Shown here: in pieces, positions 13,484 through 19,092 of the stretch
Layout: each line of letters starts with the position of its first letter
Position numbering within the stretch: position 1 is the stretch's first letter
Source: Deltaproteobacteria bacterium
GTDB lineage: Bacteria; Desulfobacterota; SM23-61
NCBI GenBank assembly: GCA_026388915.1
Contig: JAPLIW010000278.1
Coordinates: 1-19,092 of the forward strand
Direction: 5' to 3'
DNA: 19,092 bases
Translations under genes and position numbers: made by a program
Notes under the pieces: generated by a model
Told to the model about the DNA's origin: nothing
What the model saw: the letters and a program-made list of their open reading frames with translations, nothing else
Database searches by the model: none

Positions 13484-16159
13484 TTATTGGATCGGCAGGG
13501 CAACGACAAAGGTCGTCCCCTCCCCCACCCGGCTCTCCACCCGGATCTGCCCCCCGTGTTCTTCCACGATGCGCTGGGCGATGGGCAGGCCCAGCCCGAT
13601 TCCTTCCTCTTTGGTGGAAAAGAAGGGCTCAAAAATCCTGCTCCGGATGTCTTCCGCCATTCCCGGGCCGGTGTCCTGAACGGCGATTTCCGCCACCGAA
13701 CGGCCCCCGCCCCCCGACGGGGCGGGTTTCCATCGGATGGCGACCCGCAAATTTCCCCCCCGCTCCATGGCCTGGAGGGCATTGAGCAAGAGATTGAGGA
13801 AGACCTGTTTCATCTGTTCCCGGTCCATGGGAACGGGGGGGATATCCGGGGCGTAGCTGCGCTCCAGGGATATTTTCTGGGCCTCCATTTCGTACACCAG
13901 CAGGGCCAGGGTCTCCTCCAGGATCGCACGCACTTCCATGGGCTCCAGGGAGGGCGGGCGCGGCCGGGCAAAATCCAAAAACTGCTTGATGATCTTGTTC
14001 ACCCGTCCGATCTCCGCCTCAATCACCGCCAGGTCCTTCTCCCGCGAGGTTTCGGTAGCCTGCTCATCCACGAGCGAGTGGATCAGGATCTTGATGCTGG
14101 TCAGGGGATTTCGGATCTCATGGGCGATTCCCGCGGAGAGCTTTCCCAGGGCCGCCAGCTTCTCCGACTGGAAGAGCTGCCGCTGGGTCTCCTCCAGCCG
14201 CGCCGAAGCCCTGCGCACCCGGTCCTCCAGCTGACCGCTGAAGGCTTTCAGCTCCTCGTACATCAGGGCGTTTTCCAGGGCCAGAGCCGCCTGATTGGCA
14301 AAGATCATCAGGGACTGGAGCTTTTTTTCGGTGATCAGGGTCTGGGTGATGAGGTTGTCGGCGGAAATCCCCCCCAGCACCTTATCCCGCGAAAGAAGGG
14401 GAACCACGGCAAAGGATTTCACGTCCAGAAAGCTGATCAGGCCCGGATTGACCCGGGGGTCATGGCCGGCATCCTCCACGATAAAAGGCCGCCGTTCCAT
14501 CATGGCCCGGGAGATCATGTTATCCTCCCGGTCATAGGGCAGAGCCAGGCTCTGGATCTTCTCCTTCTCCATCCCCACCGTCACTTTGCAGAAGAGCTGT
14601 CTTTTCTCCTCCTCCAGGAGGTAGAGCCTGACCCGGTCAAACCCGATCCCCTTGGCCACTCCCTGGAGGATGAGTTCCAGGGTCTCCTCCAGGTTGAGGG
14701 TGTGCATGGACTGGCCGATATCATGGAGCAAGGACAGCTCTCTTACCCGTTCCAGTTCTTCCAGAATCTCCTCCTGCTTCTTCTGGAATTCATCGAAGAC
14801 GGGGTAGGAGGTCATGGAATGCTGGCCGAAATCCAGCCCCCTCACCTCTTCTTCGGGGGAGACCCGGAGTCCCAGGGTCTTGTCCAGAACCTTGAAAAAA
14901 AGCCAGGAGAGGGGAAAAGCCCAGAGAAAGACCGAGACCACGGCGAGGGCCTGGACCCCCAGAAGGTCGATTCCTCCCCCGAAGAAAAGGCCGTTGACCG
15001 CAAAGCCGAGGCTGTTCTGCGCATACTGCTCCTGCGCGAACAGCCCCACCGCCAGGGTTCCCCAGATTCCGTTCACCCCGTGGACGGAGATGGCCCCCAC
15101 CGGGTCATCGATGCGGCGCCGCTCGAAGGCCGAGAGGGAGAAATACAGAATGAAGCCTGCCGCGCTGCCGATGGCCGCCGCGCTGAAAGGGCTGATGATG
15201 GCCACGCCCCCGGTGCAGGAGACCAGGCCGGAGAGGACCCCATTCAGGGTCATGCCCACATCCGGCTTTCCCCGCAGCACCCAGGTCAGAGCCATGGTGC
15301 AGAGGGCCCCGCTGGCTCCGGCCAGGATCGTATTCACCGCGATGAGGGCAATGCTTGGATTGGTGGCCGACAGGGTGTTTCCCGTGTTGAACCCGAACCA
15401 CCCGAACCAGAGGATGAAGACGCCCAGGGCGACCAGGGGAATGTTGTGACCGGGGATGACATTCACCGACCCGTCCCGATTGTGCCGGCCGAGCCGGGGT
15501 CCCAACACCAGTACCCCCGCCAGGGAGACCCAACCTCCGACCGAATGGACGACGGTGGATCCGGAAAAATCGATCATTCCCTTCCGGGCCAGCCAGCCGC
15601 CCCCCCAGATCCAGTGGCCTACCACGGGGTAGATCAGGGTGCTGATGAGGAGGCTGTAGAAGAGGTAGCCGATGAATTTGGCCCGCTCGCTCATGGCCCC
15701 GGAGACGATGGTGGCCGCCGTGGCCGCAAATACCACCTGGAACATCAGGTTGGCGAACTTCCAGTTGTCCACCTTGCCCGCGGAGGTAATATGGCTCAGG
15801 AAGAAATCCCCCGTCCCGAAGAGGCCGGCGGCGCTGGTCCCGAACATCAGGCCGTAGCCAATCAGGAAAAAGCCGAAGGAACCCAGGGCGAAATCGATCA
15901 TGTTCTTCATGACCACGTTGCCCGCGTTCTTGGCCCGGGTGAATCCCACTTCCACCAGGGTGAAGCCGGCCTGCATGAGAAAAATCAGGAAGGAGGCGAT
16001 GAGGGTCCACATCATGTCCATGGAGGCGGCATGGTCCGACAGGGTCTTGATGGGTTTCCCGGCGGCTTCCCCCTCCAGGGCGAAAACTCCGCCGGTAAGC
16101 CCAAGGGACCCCAGCAGAAAAACGAGAAACAAAATTTGGAGGCGAAGCGAAATCTTCAT
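13484..16159 (-). CDS. Ammonium transporter (Amt)-GAF-histidine kinase fusion
   Basis: 891 residues. A signal-peptide-like start (1-28) precedes an Amt/MEP/Rh domain with eleven expected membrane helices (about 45-425). Landmarks are the Trp-rich GHWIWGGGW (181-189), Asp197 in MIDFSGSTVVH with the first pore histidine His205, and the second pore histidine His360 in ISVHGVNGIWG. After a linker and coiled coil (about 452-480) come a GAF domain (480-632), HisKA with GIAHEIRNPL (His680), and HATPase with LLNALQAM (791-798), DTGPG (829-833) and GIGLGL (853-858). Amt-kinase fusions are known ammonium sensors in anammox bacteria and elsewhere (family knowledge). Keeping both pore histidines suggests a transport-like pore or binding site is retained. 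Partner: the NtrC-like regulator directly downstream. No good ribosome-binding site precedes the ATG, so start choice is slightly uncertain. Confidence 0.94.
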   Translation of the reverse strand: MKISLRLQILFLVFLLGSLGLTGGVFALEGEAAGKPIKTLSDHAASMDMMWTLIASFLIFLMQAGFTLVEVGFTRAKNAGNVVMKNMIDFALGSFGFFLIGYGLMFGTSAAGLFGTGDFFLSHITSAGKVDNWKFANLMFQVVFAATAATIVSGAMSERAKFIGYLFYSLLISTLIYPVVGHWIWGGGWLARKGMIDFSGSTVVHSVGGWVSLAGVLVLGPRLGRHNRDGSVNVIPGHNIPLVALGVFILWFGWFGFNTGNTLSATNPSIALIAVNTILAGASGALCTMALTWVLRGKPDVGMTLNGVLSGLVSCTGGVAIISPFSAAAIGSAAGFILYFSLSAFERRRIDDPVGAISVHGVNGIWGTLAVGLFAQEQYAQNSLGFAVNGLFFGGGIDLLGVQALAVVSVFLWAFPLSWLFFKVLDKTLGLRVSPEEEVRGLDFGQHSMTSYPVFDEFQKKQEEILEELERVRELSLLHDIGQSMHTLNLEETLELILQGVAKGIGFDRVRLYLLEEEKRQLFCKVTVGMEKEKIQSLALPYDREDNMISRAMMERRPFIVEDAGHDPRVNPGLISFLDVKSFAVVPLLSRDKVLGGISADNLITQTLITEKKLQSLMIFANQAALALENALMYEELKAFSGQLEDRVRRASARLEETQRQLFQSEKLAALGKLSAGIAHEIRNPLTSIKILIHSLVDEQATETSREKDLAVIEAEIGRVNKIIKQFLDFARPRPPSLEPMEVRAILEETLALLVYEMEAQKISLERSYAPDIPPVPMDREQMKQVFLNLLLNALQAMERGGNLRVAIRWKPAPSGGGGRSVAEIAVQDTGPGMAEDIRSRIFEPFFSTKEEGIGLGLPIAQRIVEEHGGQIRVESRVGEGTTFVVALPIQ

Positions 16160-16436
16160 ATTCCGAAAATTTTCTTTTGAACGCTGGTTTTGCCCTTGCC
16201 CTATGTTCTATGCCACTGAACTACAGACTCTTTAAATTTTGGTAAGCAATTTTACGTTGGGCAACGATTCTCTGAAATCCCCCCAACCCCCCTTTAGAAA
16301 AGGGGGGCAAGGGGGGATTTCTGGAAGGCACGTGGTCCTGGGCAAAGTCTGTAATTTCGGTTGCGGCTTTGCTGCGCTTTGTTCTATGCCCTCTGCGTTT
16401 TATCTAGTTGTCGGAATCTTAGCACTTTTTGCGGGC
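16160..16436. other. Leader of the Amt-kinase gene
   Basis: A gene-free stretch between the upstream terminator and the Amt-kinase start. It holds the 46-bp palindrome at 16275-16320. GTTCTATGCC occurs twice (about 16204 and 16381), and TACAGACT with its complement AGTCTGTA flanks the palindrome (about 16212 and 16346). Weak A/T-rich -10-like strings such as TAAAAT exist but no convincing promoter, and no sigma-54 consensus was found. Confidence 0.4.
16275..16320. repeat. 46-bp palindrome of C6/G6 blocks
   Basis: AAATCCCCCC, a second C6 block, CTTTAGAAAAG, then G6 blocks ending in GGGGGGATTT form a near-perfect hairpin. Similar AAATCCCCCC-type palindromes are widespread intergenic repeats in bacteria (general knowledge). 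It lies in the leader of the Amt-kinase gene. Confidence 0.85.
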
Positions 16437-16470
16437 AAAAAAAAAGGGGAAAGGCGGAAGGCCTTTCCCC
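16437..16470 (-). terminator. Intrinsic terminator after the glutamate-synthase-like gene
   Basis: On the minus strand GGGGAAAGGC-CTTCC-GCCTTTCCCC is followed by nine T residues. The 10-bp perfect stem and T-run make a textbook intrinsic terminator 50 bases after the stop codon, separating this gene from the Amt-kinase. Confidence 0.92.
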
Positions 16471-16486
16471 GGGGTCGAGCGAAACG

Positions 16487-16506
16487 AACCAGCCGAGCGG
16501 CTGGTT
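16487..16506. terminator. Accessory hairpin next to the terminator
   Basis: AACCAGCC-GAGC-GGCTGGTT is a perfect 8-bp stem with a 4-nt loop. On the plus strand it is followed by TTTC, so it could end antisense transcription; on the minus strand it sits just before the main terminator. Confidence 0.5.
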
Positions 16507-16519
16507 TTTCGGGGACGGA

Positions 16520-18169
16520 CTAAGAGGGGATCCCCTGATCCAGGGAAATTTCCACGGAGGGTCTTTCCCTTGCCGGCCGGCTATCACGGATCCGCGGCCC
16601 TCCCCTCAAAATCCGGGAAGCCTCTTCCCGGTCCGCCTCCATCACGTAGGGAATCCCGGACACCTCTGAAGCCTCCCGGGTCAGGGAAACCAGGTCATCC
16701 CGGGTGATATAATTCAGGGCGAATTTGCGGGCCCCGGCCATGAGCTGCTGCAGTCCGGCGTTCAGACGGTCGAAGTAGGTGATCATGCCGATGGCCCCGG
16801 TGGGAATCTTTTCAAAATCCTTGCCGTATTTGGACTTGAGCTGGGCGGCCAGGATGAAGATGTGTTCCACATCGGTCCCGTACTTGGCGATTTCCGCAGT
16901 CACCTTTCCCTTCTTGATCATTTCCCCGATGGTGCCCCCCACCATGGCGGCGGTCATCGAAGCCCGCCCCAGGCAGGTGGCCTTGATGTAAGGGGCCGCC
17001 AGGGCCAGGGTCTTGAAGATGTGATCCTCCAGGGCCAGCCCGCCGGCCATGGCGCAGGAGGGGATGAAAGCCCCCCTCTCCTCCAGGTAATCCAGGTACT
17101 GGTAGAGGAGGCTTTCCAGGTAGACCGTGGGAATCCCCCACTCATTCATCATTCTCCAGGGGCTCATCCCGGTCCCGCCTCCCGCTCCATCCACGGTGAG
17201 AAGGTCGATCCGGGCGTCGGAAGCGAATTTCACCGCCCGCGCCAGGTCCGCCGCCCGATAGGCGCCGGTCTTCAGGGAAATGTGTTTGGTCCCGATTTTC
17301 CTCAGCCTCTCCACTTCCTGGTGAAAGCCCTCTTCCGTCACCATGCCCAGGCGGGAGTGGCGCTCGAACTCTTTAAAGTCCCCCTGTTTGAAGGCTTCCT
17401 GGATGACCGGGTCTTGCGGGTCGGGAAGGACGATGTATCCCCGGCTTTTCAGCTGGAGCGCTCTCTCCAGGGTCGAGAGTTTTACTTCTCCGCCGATGTC
17501 CTTGGCGCCCTGGCCCCATTTGGGCTCGATGATCTCCACCCCCAATTTCTCCACCGCGTATTCGGGGACCCCCAGCCGGCCGTCTTCCACGTTGTACTGC
17601 ACGACGATCCCGCCGTAGCCGTTGTGCCAGCGTTGGAAGGTTTTGACCCGACGCTCCATTTCCGGGGACCGGACCACTCTTCCGTTTTTGAACTCCGCCT
17701 CCGGGTCCATGCCGCAAACGTTTTCCCCGACGACGACCAGCGTTCCGCTGAGGGCTGCGGCAATGGCCATGGGTTCCCAGTGGATCCGGGCGATGTCCGT
17801 TGACCCCAGGGCTCCGGTAAAATAGGGAACCTTCATCTTGATGGTCTCTTTCGCCCCGATCGTGGTGGAGATATCCACCGCCGGGAAGGTGGCTCGATCC
17901 GAGTCAGCAGAAACCCCGGTGGCTCCCACGCAGGAGCCCTGAATGTTGAAATGAGACAGGTCAACGGGATAATCCTTTTCGGCCCCCGCGGTAATACGGG
18001 AATAGGGCTGGGGGTAGAGAATTTCCCTTCCCCGCAAAGCGGAGCGGCCCACTTCACACGGTCCCGGACAGCCGTCGAGACAGGTCACACAGATGCCCGA
18101 TTGCGGCGCCGGAGTAACCCGGTTCTTGCTCAGGGTCGCCGGGCTGGAATTCGGTCTGCTGTAAGTCAT
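16520..18169 (-). CDS. FMN-binding glutamate-synthase-like protein
   Basis: 549 residues from the ATG at 18169, which has AAGGAGG nine bases upstream; an in-frame ATG two codons earlier (18175) is too close to that site. An N-terminal Cys cluster CVTCLDGCPGPC (Cys27, 30, 34, 38) may hold an Fe-S centre. The rest resembles the FMN-binding barrel of glutamate synthase large subunits: KWGQGAKDIGGEVK (217-230), SLKTGAYRAADLARA (298-312), then LLTVDGAGGGTGMSP (323-337). There is no glutaminase domain, and the usual CxxNxCPxG cluster motif after the barrel is absent. It may be an archaeal-type glutamate synthase fragment acting with ferredoxin, or a related FMN enzyme such as an N-methylglutamate synthase homologue. 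A strong promoter and two leader terminators precede it. Confidence 0.85.
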   Translation of the reverse strand: MTYSRPNSSPATLSKNRVTPAPQSGICVTCLDGCPGPCEVGRSALRGREILYPQPYSRITAGAEKDYPVDLSHFNIQGSCVGATGVSADSDRATFPAVDISTTIGAKETIKMKVPYFTGALGSTDIARIHWEPMAIAAALSGTLVVVGENVCGMDPEAEFKNGRVVRSPEMERRVKTFQRWHNGYGGIVVQYNVEDGRLGVPEYAVEKLGVEIIEPKWGQGAKDIGGEVKLSTLERALQLKSRGYIVLPDPQDPVIQEAFKQGDFKEFERHSRLGMVTEEGFHQEVERLRKIGTKHISLKTGAYRAADLARAVKFASDARIDLLTVDGAGGGTGMSPWRMMNEWGIPTVYLESLLYQYLDYLEERGAFIPSCAMAGGLALEDHIFKTLALAAPYIKATCLGRASMTAAMVGGTIGEMIKKGKVTAEIAKYGTDVEHIFILAAQLKSKYGKDFEKIPTGAIGMITYFDRLNAGLQQLMAGARKFALNYITRDDLVSLTREASEVSGIPYVMEADREEASRILRGGPRIRDSRPARERPSVEISLDQGIPS

Positions 18170-18220
18170 TTTCATTTTCCTCCTTAAGAAAAATTTTTCC
18201 GGCGCTCCCTTCTCTGTCGT

Positions 18221-18259
18221 AGAAAAAGAAAAAGCGCCCTGGATTTTTCTTCCGGACGC
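18221..18259 (-). terminator. Intrinsic terminator of module D
   Basis: On the minus strand GCGTCCGGA pairs with TCC-A-GGGCGC (9 bp with one bulged A and one G-U pair) around a 7-nt loop, followed by TTTTTCTTTTTCT. It lies about 50 bases before the start codon. Confidence 0.82.
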
Positions 18260-18297
18260 CTTTGTCAACTCCCTCGCCGCACGTCGTTGAGCGGTCA
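18221..18297 (-). promoter_or_regulatory. Second, degenerate attenuator module (copy D) in the same leader
   Basis: Minus-strand GTGCGGC (18282-18276) and GGCGTCC are separated by 15 nt, exactly as in copy C upstream, and both modules run into a terminator. The intervening bases have diverged. TCAAC and GTTGA in this module could close a 16-nt loop. It is best read as a tandem, diverged duplicate of the attenuator. Confidence 0.55.
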
Positions 18298-18320
18298 AAA
18301 AAAAGTTCGATTAACGATGG

Positions 18321-18397
18321 ACCAAAAAAGAAAAGGCGTCCTTTCCCTTTTTGGACGCCTTCGTCTTGCTGGAGGCCGCACACCTTCGTACGGCATC
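18321..18397 (-). promoter_or_regulatory. Attenuator/riboswitch-like leader, copy C (upstream of the glutamate-synthase-like gene)
   Basis: On the minus strand GATGCC (18397-18392) pairs with GGCGTC (18359-18354), closing a 44-nt domain that ends GCAAGACGAAGGCG. GGCGTC is also the 5' arm of the downstream terminator. The 5' half of the core differs from copies A and B (GTACGAAGGTGTGCGGCC), but the 3' half and the overlapping pairing are the same. The transcript predicted from the promoter at 18417-18446 begins about 13 bases upstream, so the element is the very first thing transcribed. Confidence 0.75.
18333..18361 (-). terminator. Intrinsic terminator of leader C
   Basis: AAGGCGTCC pairs perfectly over 9 bp with GGACGCCTT across an 11-nt loop, followed on the minus strand by TTTTCTTTTTT. 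It is strong and lies about 160 bases before the start codon. Confidence 0.88.
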
Positions 18398-18416
18398 GTC
18401 ATCTCAGTCTGACTAT

Positions 18417-18446
18417 ATAATAATCAGAATGTTCTTTTTTTGTCAA
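18417..18446 (-). promoter_or_regulatory. Sigma-70-type promoter of the glutamate-synthase-like gene
   Basis: On the minus strand a perfect -35 TTGACA (18446-18441) and -10 TATTAT (18422-18417) are separated by 18 bp of A-rich sequence. The predicted start near 18410 gives a leader of about 240 nt that includes both attenuator modules. This is the best promoter in the window. Confidence 0.8.
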
Positions 18447-18633
18447 GCTTTTTTTCCTTCTTGGCCCGCTTTTTAAGCTTCGGGTCCCCGGATTCTTTTC
18501 CCCTTCAGAAAGGCGGTCGTCCTCTTTTCCCGGGGGGGCCCTGCAACTCTGGGATGTCCCCAAGGACGGAAAACATGCTATCCTCGCAGAAAGAGGCAAG
18601 GAATGCCATTGGCTTCCCCTGAAGGAGTTTTCT
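18447..18633 (+). other. Divergent upstream region of the KaiC-like gene
   Basis: No gene is seen. The far end carries GAAGGAG six bases before the ATG at 18634. A weak extended -10-like string (TGCTATCCT, about 18577) is the only promoter hint on the plus strand. Confidence 0.3.
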
Positions 18634-18957
18634 ATGTCCGGATTGGGTCGCGTCAGCACGGGGCTGGATTCCCTGGATGAAATCCTGGACGGCCTGAGGA
18701 TGGGAGACAATGTGGTCTGGCAGGTGGATGACCTGGAAGACTATCGGTATTTCGTCTCCTCCTGGGCTGAGCGGACTGCCCGGGAGAACCGGAGAATCAA
18801 CTATCTGCGGTTTGCCAGTCACCCGCCCCTCCTGGAAAATCAACCCCAGGTGATCGTTTACCCCTACGCCGAGGTTCTGAAGGTTTGCGAGGTGGAGGGA
18901 AAAGGGCTTTCCCTTATGGCGGATATCGTCTCCCGGAAGGTGGTTTGCTTCCACTGA
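18634..18957 (+). CDS. Short RecA/KaiC-like protein lacking a P-loop
   Basis: A 107-residue protein with a strong ribosome-binding site. Its start, STGLDSLDEILDGLRMGDNV (8-27), resembles the N-terminal strand-turn of KaiC/RadA-type ATPases, but the segment where Walker A should follow reads VWQVDDLEDYRYF, with no GxxGxGK(T/S). In anaerobes a similar P-loop-less segment precedes PEP/pyruvate-binding phosphotransfer domains in longer proteins (from memory, not verified). Here the protein stops at VVCFH, so it is either a stand-alone version or a truncated remnant. A GC-rich hairpin follows. Function unknown. Confidence 0.7.
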   Translation: MSGLGRVSTGLDSLDEILDGLRMGDNVVWQVDDLEDYRYFVSSWAERTARENRRINYLRFASHPPLLENQPQVIVYPYAEVLKVCEVEGKGLSLMADIVSRKVVCFH

Positions 18958-18964
18958 AGGGATA

Positions 18965-18988
18965 GCCGGGGCGGCGGTCCGCCCCGGC
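18965..18988. terminator. GC-rich hairpin between convergent genes
   Basis: GCCGGGGCGG-CGGT-CCGCCCCGGC is a perfect 10-bp stem with a 4-nt loop located between the ends of the KaiC-like and glutamate dehydrogenase genes. It is well placed for bidirectional termination but has no T-run on either side. Confidence 0.55.
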
Positions 18989-19003
18989 GCCTGGGGGCTG
19001 ATT

Positions 19004-19092
19004 TCAGACGACCCCGCAGGCCAGCATGGCCCGGGCGACTTTCATGAATCCCGCGATGTTCGCGCCCATCACATAGTCGGCCTTGCGGCCGT
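19004..19092 (-). CDS. gdhA: Glutamate dehydrogenase, C-terminal end (partial)
   Basis: Only the last 29 codons are inside the window; the gene continues past the right edge. The visible end, DYVMGANIAGFMKVARAMLA then CGVV, matches the conserved C-terminus of hexameric glutamate dehydrogenases, whose final helix reads YV-GANIAGFxKVAxAMLAxGV. The enzyme interconverts 2-oxoglutarate plus ammonium and glutamate in the cytoplasm. The cofactor (NADP or NAD) cannot be told from this fragment. Its position next to the glutamate-synthase-like and Amt-kinase genes fits a nitrogen-assimilation neighbourhood. Confidence 0.88.
   Translation of the reverse strand, partial: GRKADYVMGANIAGFMKVARAMLACGVV

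Noticed and set aside
13373..16180. A 935-codon plus-strand open frame opposite the Amt-kinase
   Set aside because: It is fully antisense to a gene with unmistakable Amt and kinase motifs, and it begins in repeats.
16160..16436. Sigma-54 promoter for the Amt-kinase gene
   Set aside because: Strings such as TGGCATAGAACATAGGGC do not keep the GG-N10-GC spacing.

Overview
The window looks like a chromosomal stretch from an anaerobic, GC-rich Desulfobacterota/Deltaproteobacteria-type organism, possibly syntrophic or sulfate-reducing. The reasons are indirect: many PAS/GAF histidine kinases, an NtrC-type regulator, CoA-linked hydratases, a two-cluster ferredoxin regulator and several classes of intergenic repeat. 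This taxonomic call is an inference from gene content and repeat style, not from a marker gene.

Layout. 1-540 holds a palindromic repeat element and no convincing gene. An enoyl-CoA hydratase/isomerase gene (-) follows, then a 674-base intergenic region containing a roughly 286-bp hairpin-rich block closed by an 18-bp perfect inverted repeat. Next is a plus-strand winged-helix/ferredoxin fusion. From 3.1 kb to 18.2 kb everything is on the minus strand. In transcription order the genes are: an FMN-dependent glutamate-synthase-like protein, an Amt-GAF-histidine kinase fusion, an NtrC-like regulator, NAD synthetase, a MaoC-type hydratase, a 5-PAS/GAF histidine kinase, a coupled response regulator, a second small histidine kinase, and a 71-residue protein of unknown function. 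At the right edge a short plus-strand RecA/KaiC-like protein without a P-loop converges with the C-terminus of a glutamate dehydrogenase.

How the genes fit together. One half is a nitrogen block: glutamate dehydrogenase, a glutamate-synthase-like flavoenzyme, an ammonium transporter/sensor kinase, its probable sigma-54 regulator, and glutamine-dependent NAD synthetase. The other half is a signalling block: the PAS kinase overlaps its response regulator by 8 bp, followed by an additional kinase and the small protein.

The most interesting signal is in the RNA leaders. Three minus-strand genes (glutamate-synthase-like, small kinase, 71-residue protein) are each preceded by a 39-44 nt element ending in GCAAGwCGAAGGC. 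Its closing helix shares a strand with an immediately following intrinsic terminator, which is the geometry of an attenuator or riboswitch. The glutamate-synthase-like leader appears to carry two such modules in tandem. I do not recognise the class.

Two copies of an inverted-repeat element share their core but carry different, internally complementary outer arms. One of them appears to have replaced the end of the MaoC-type gene.
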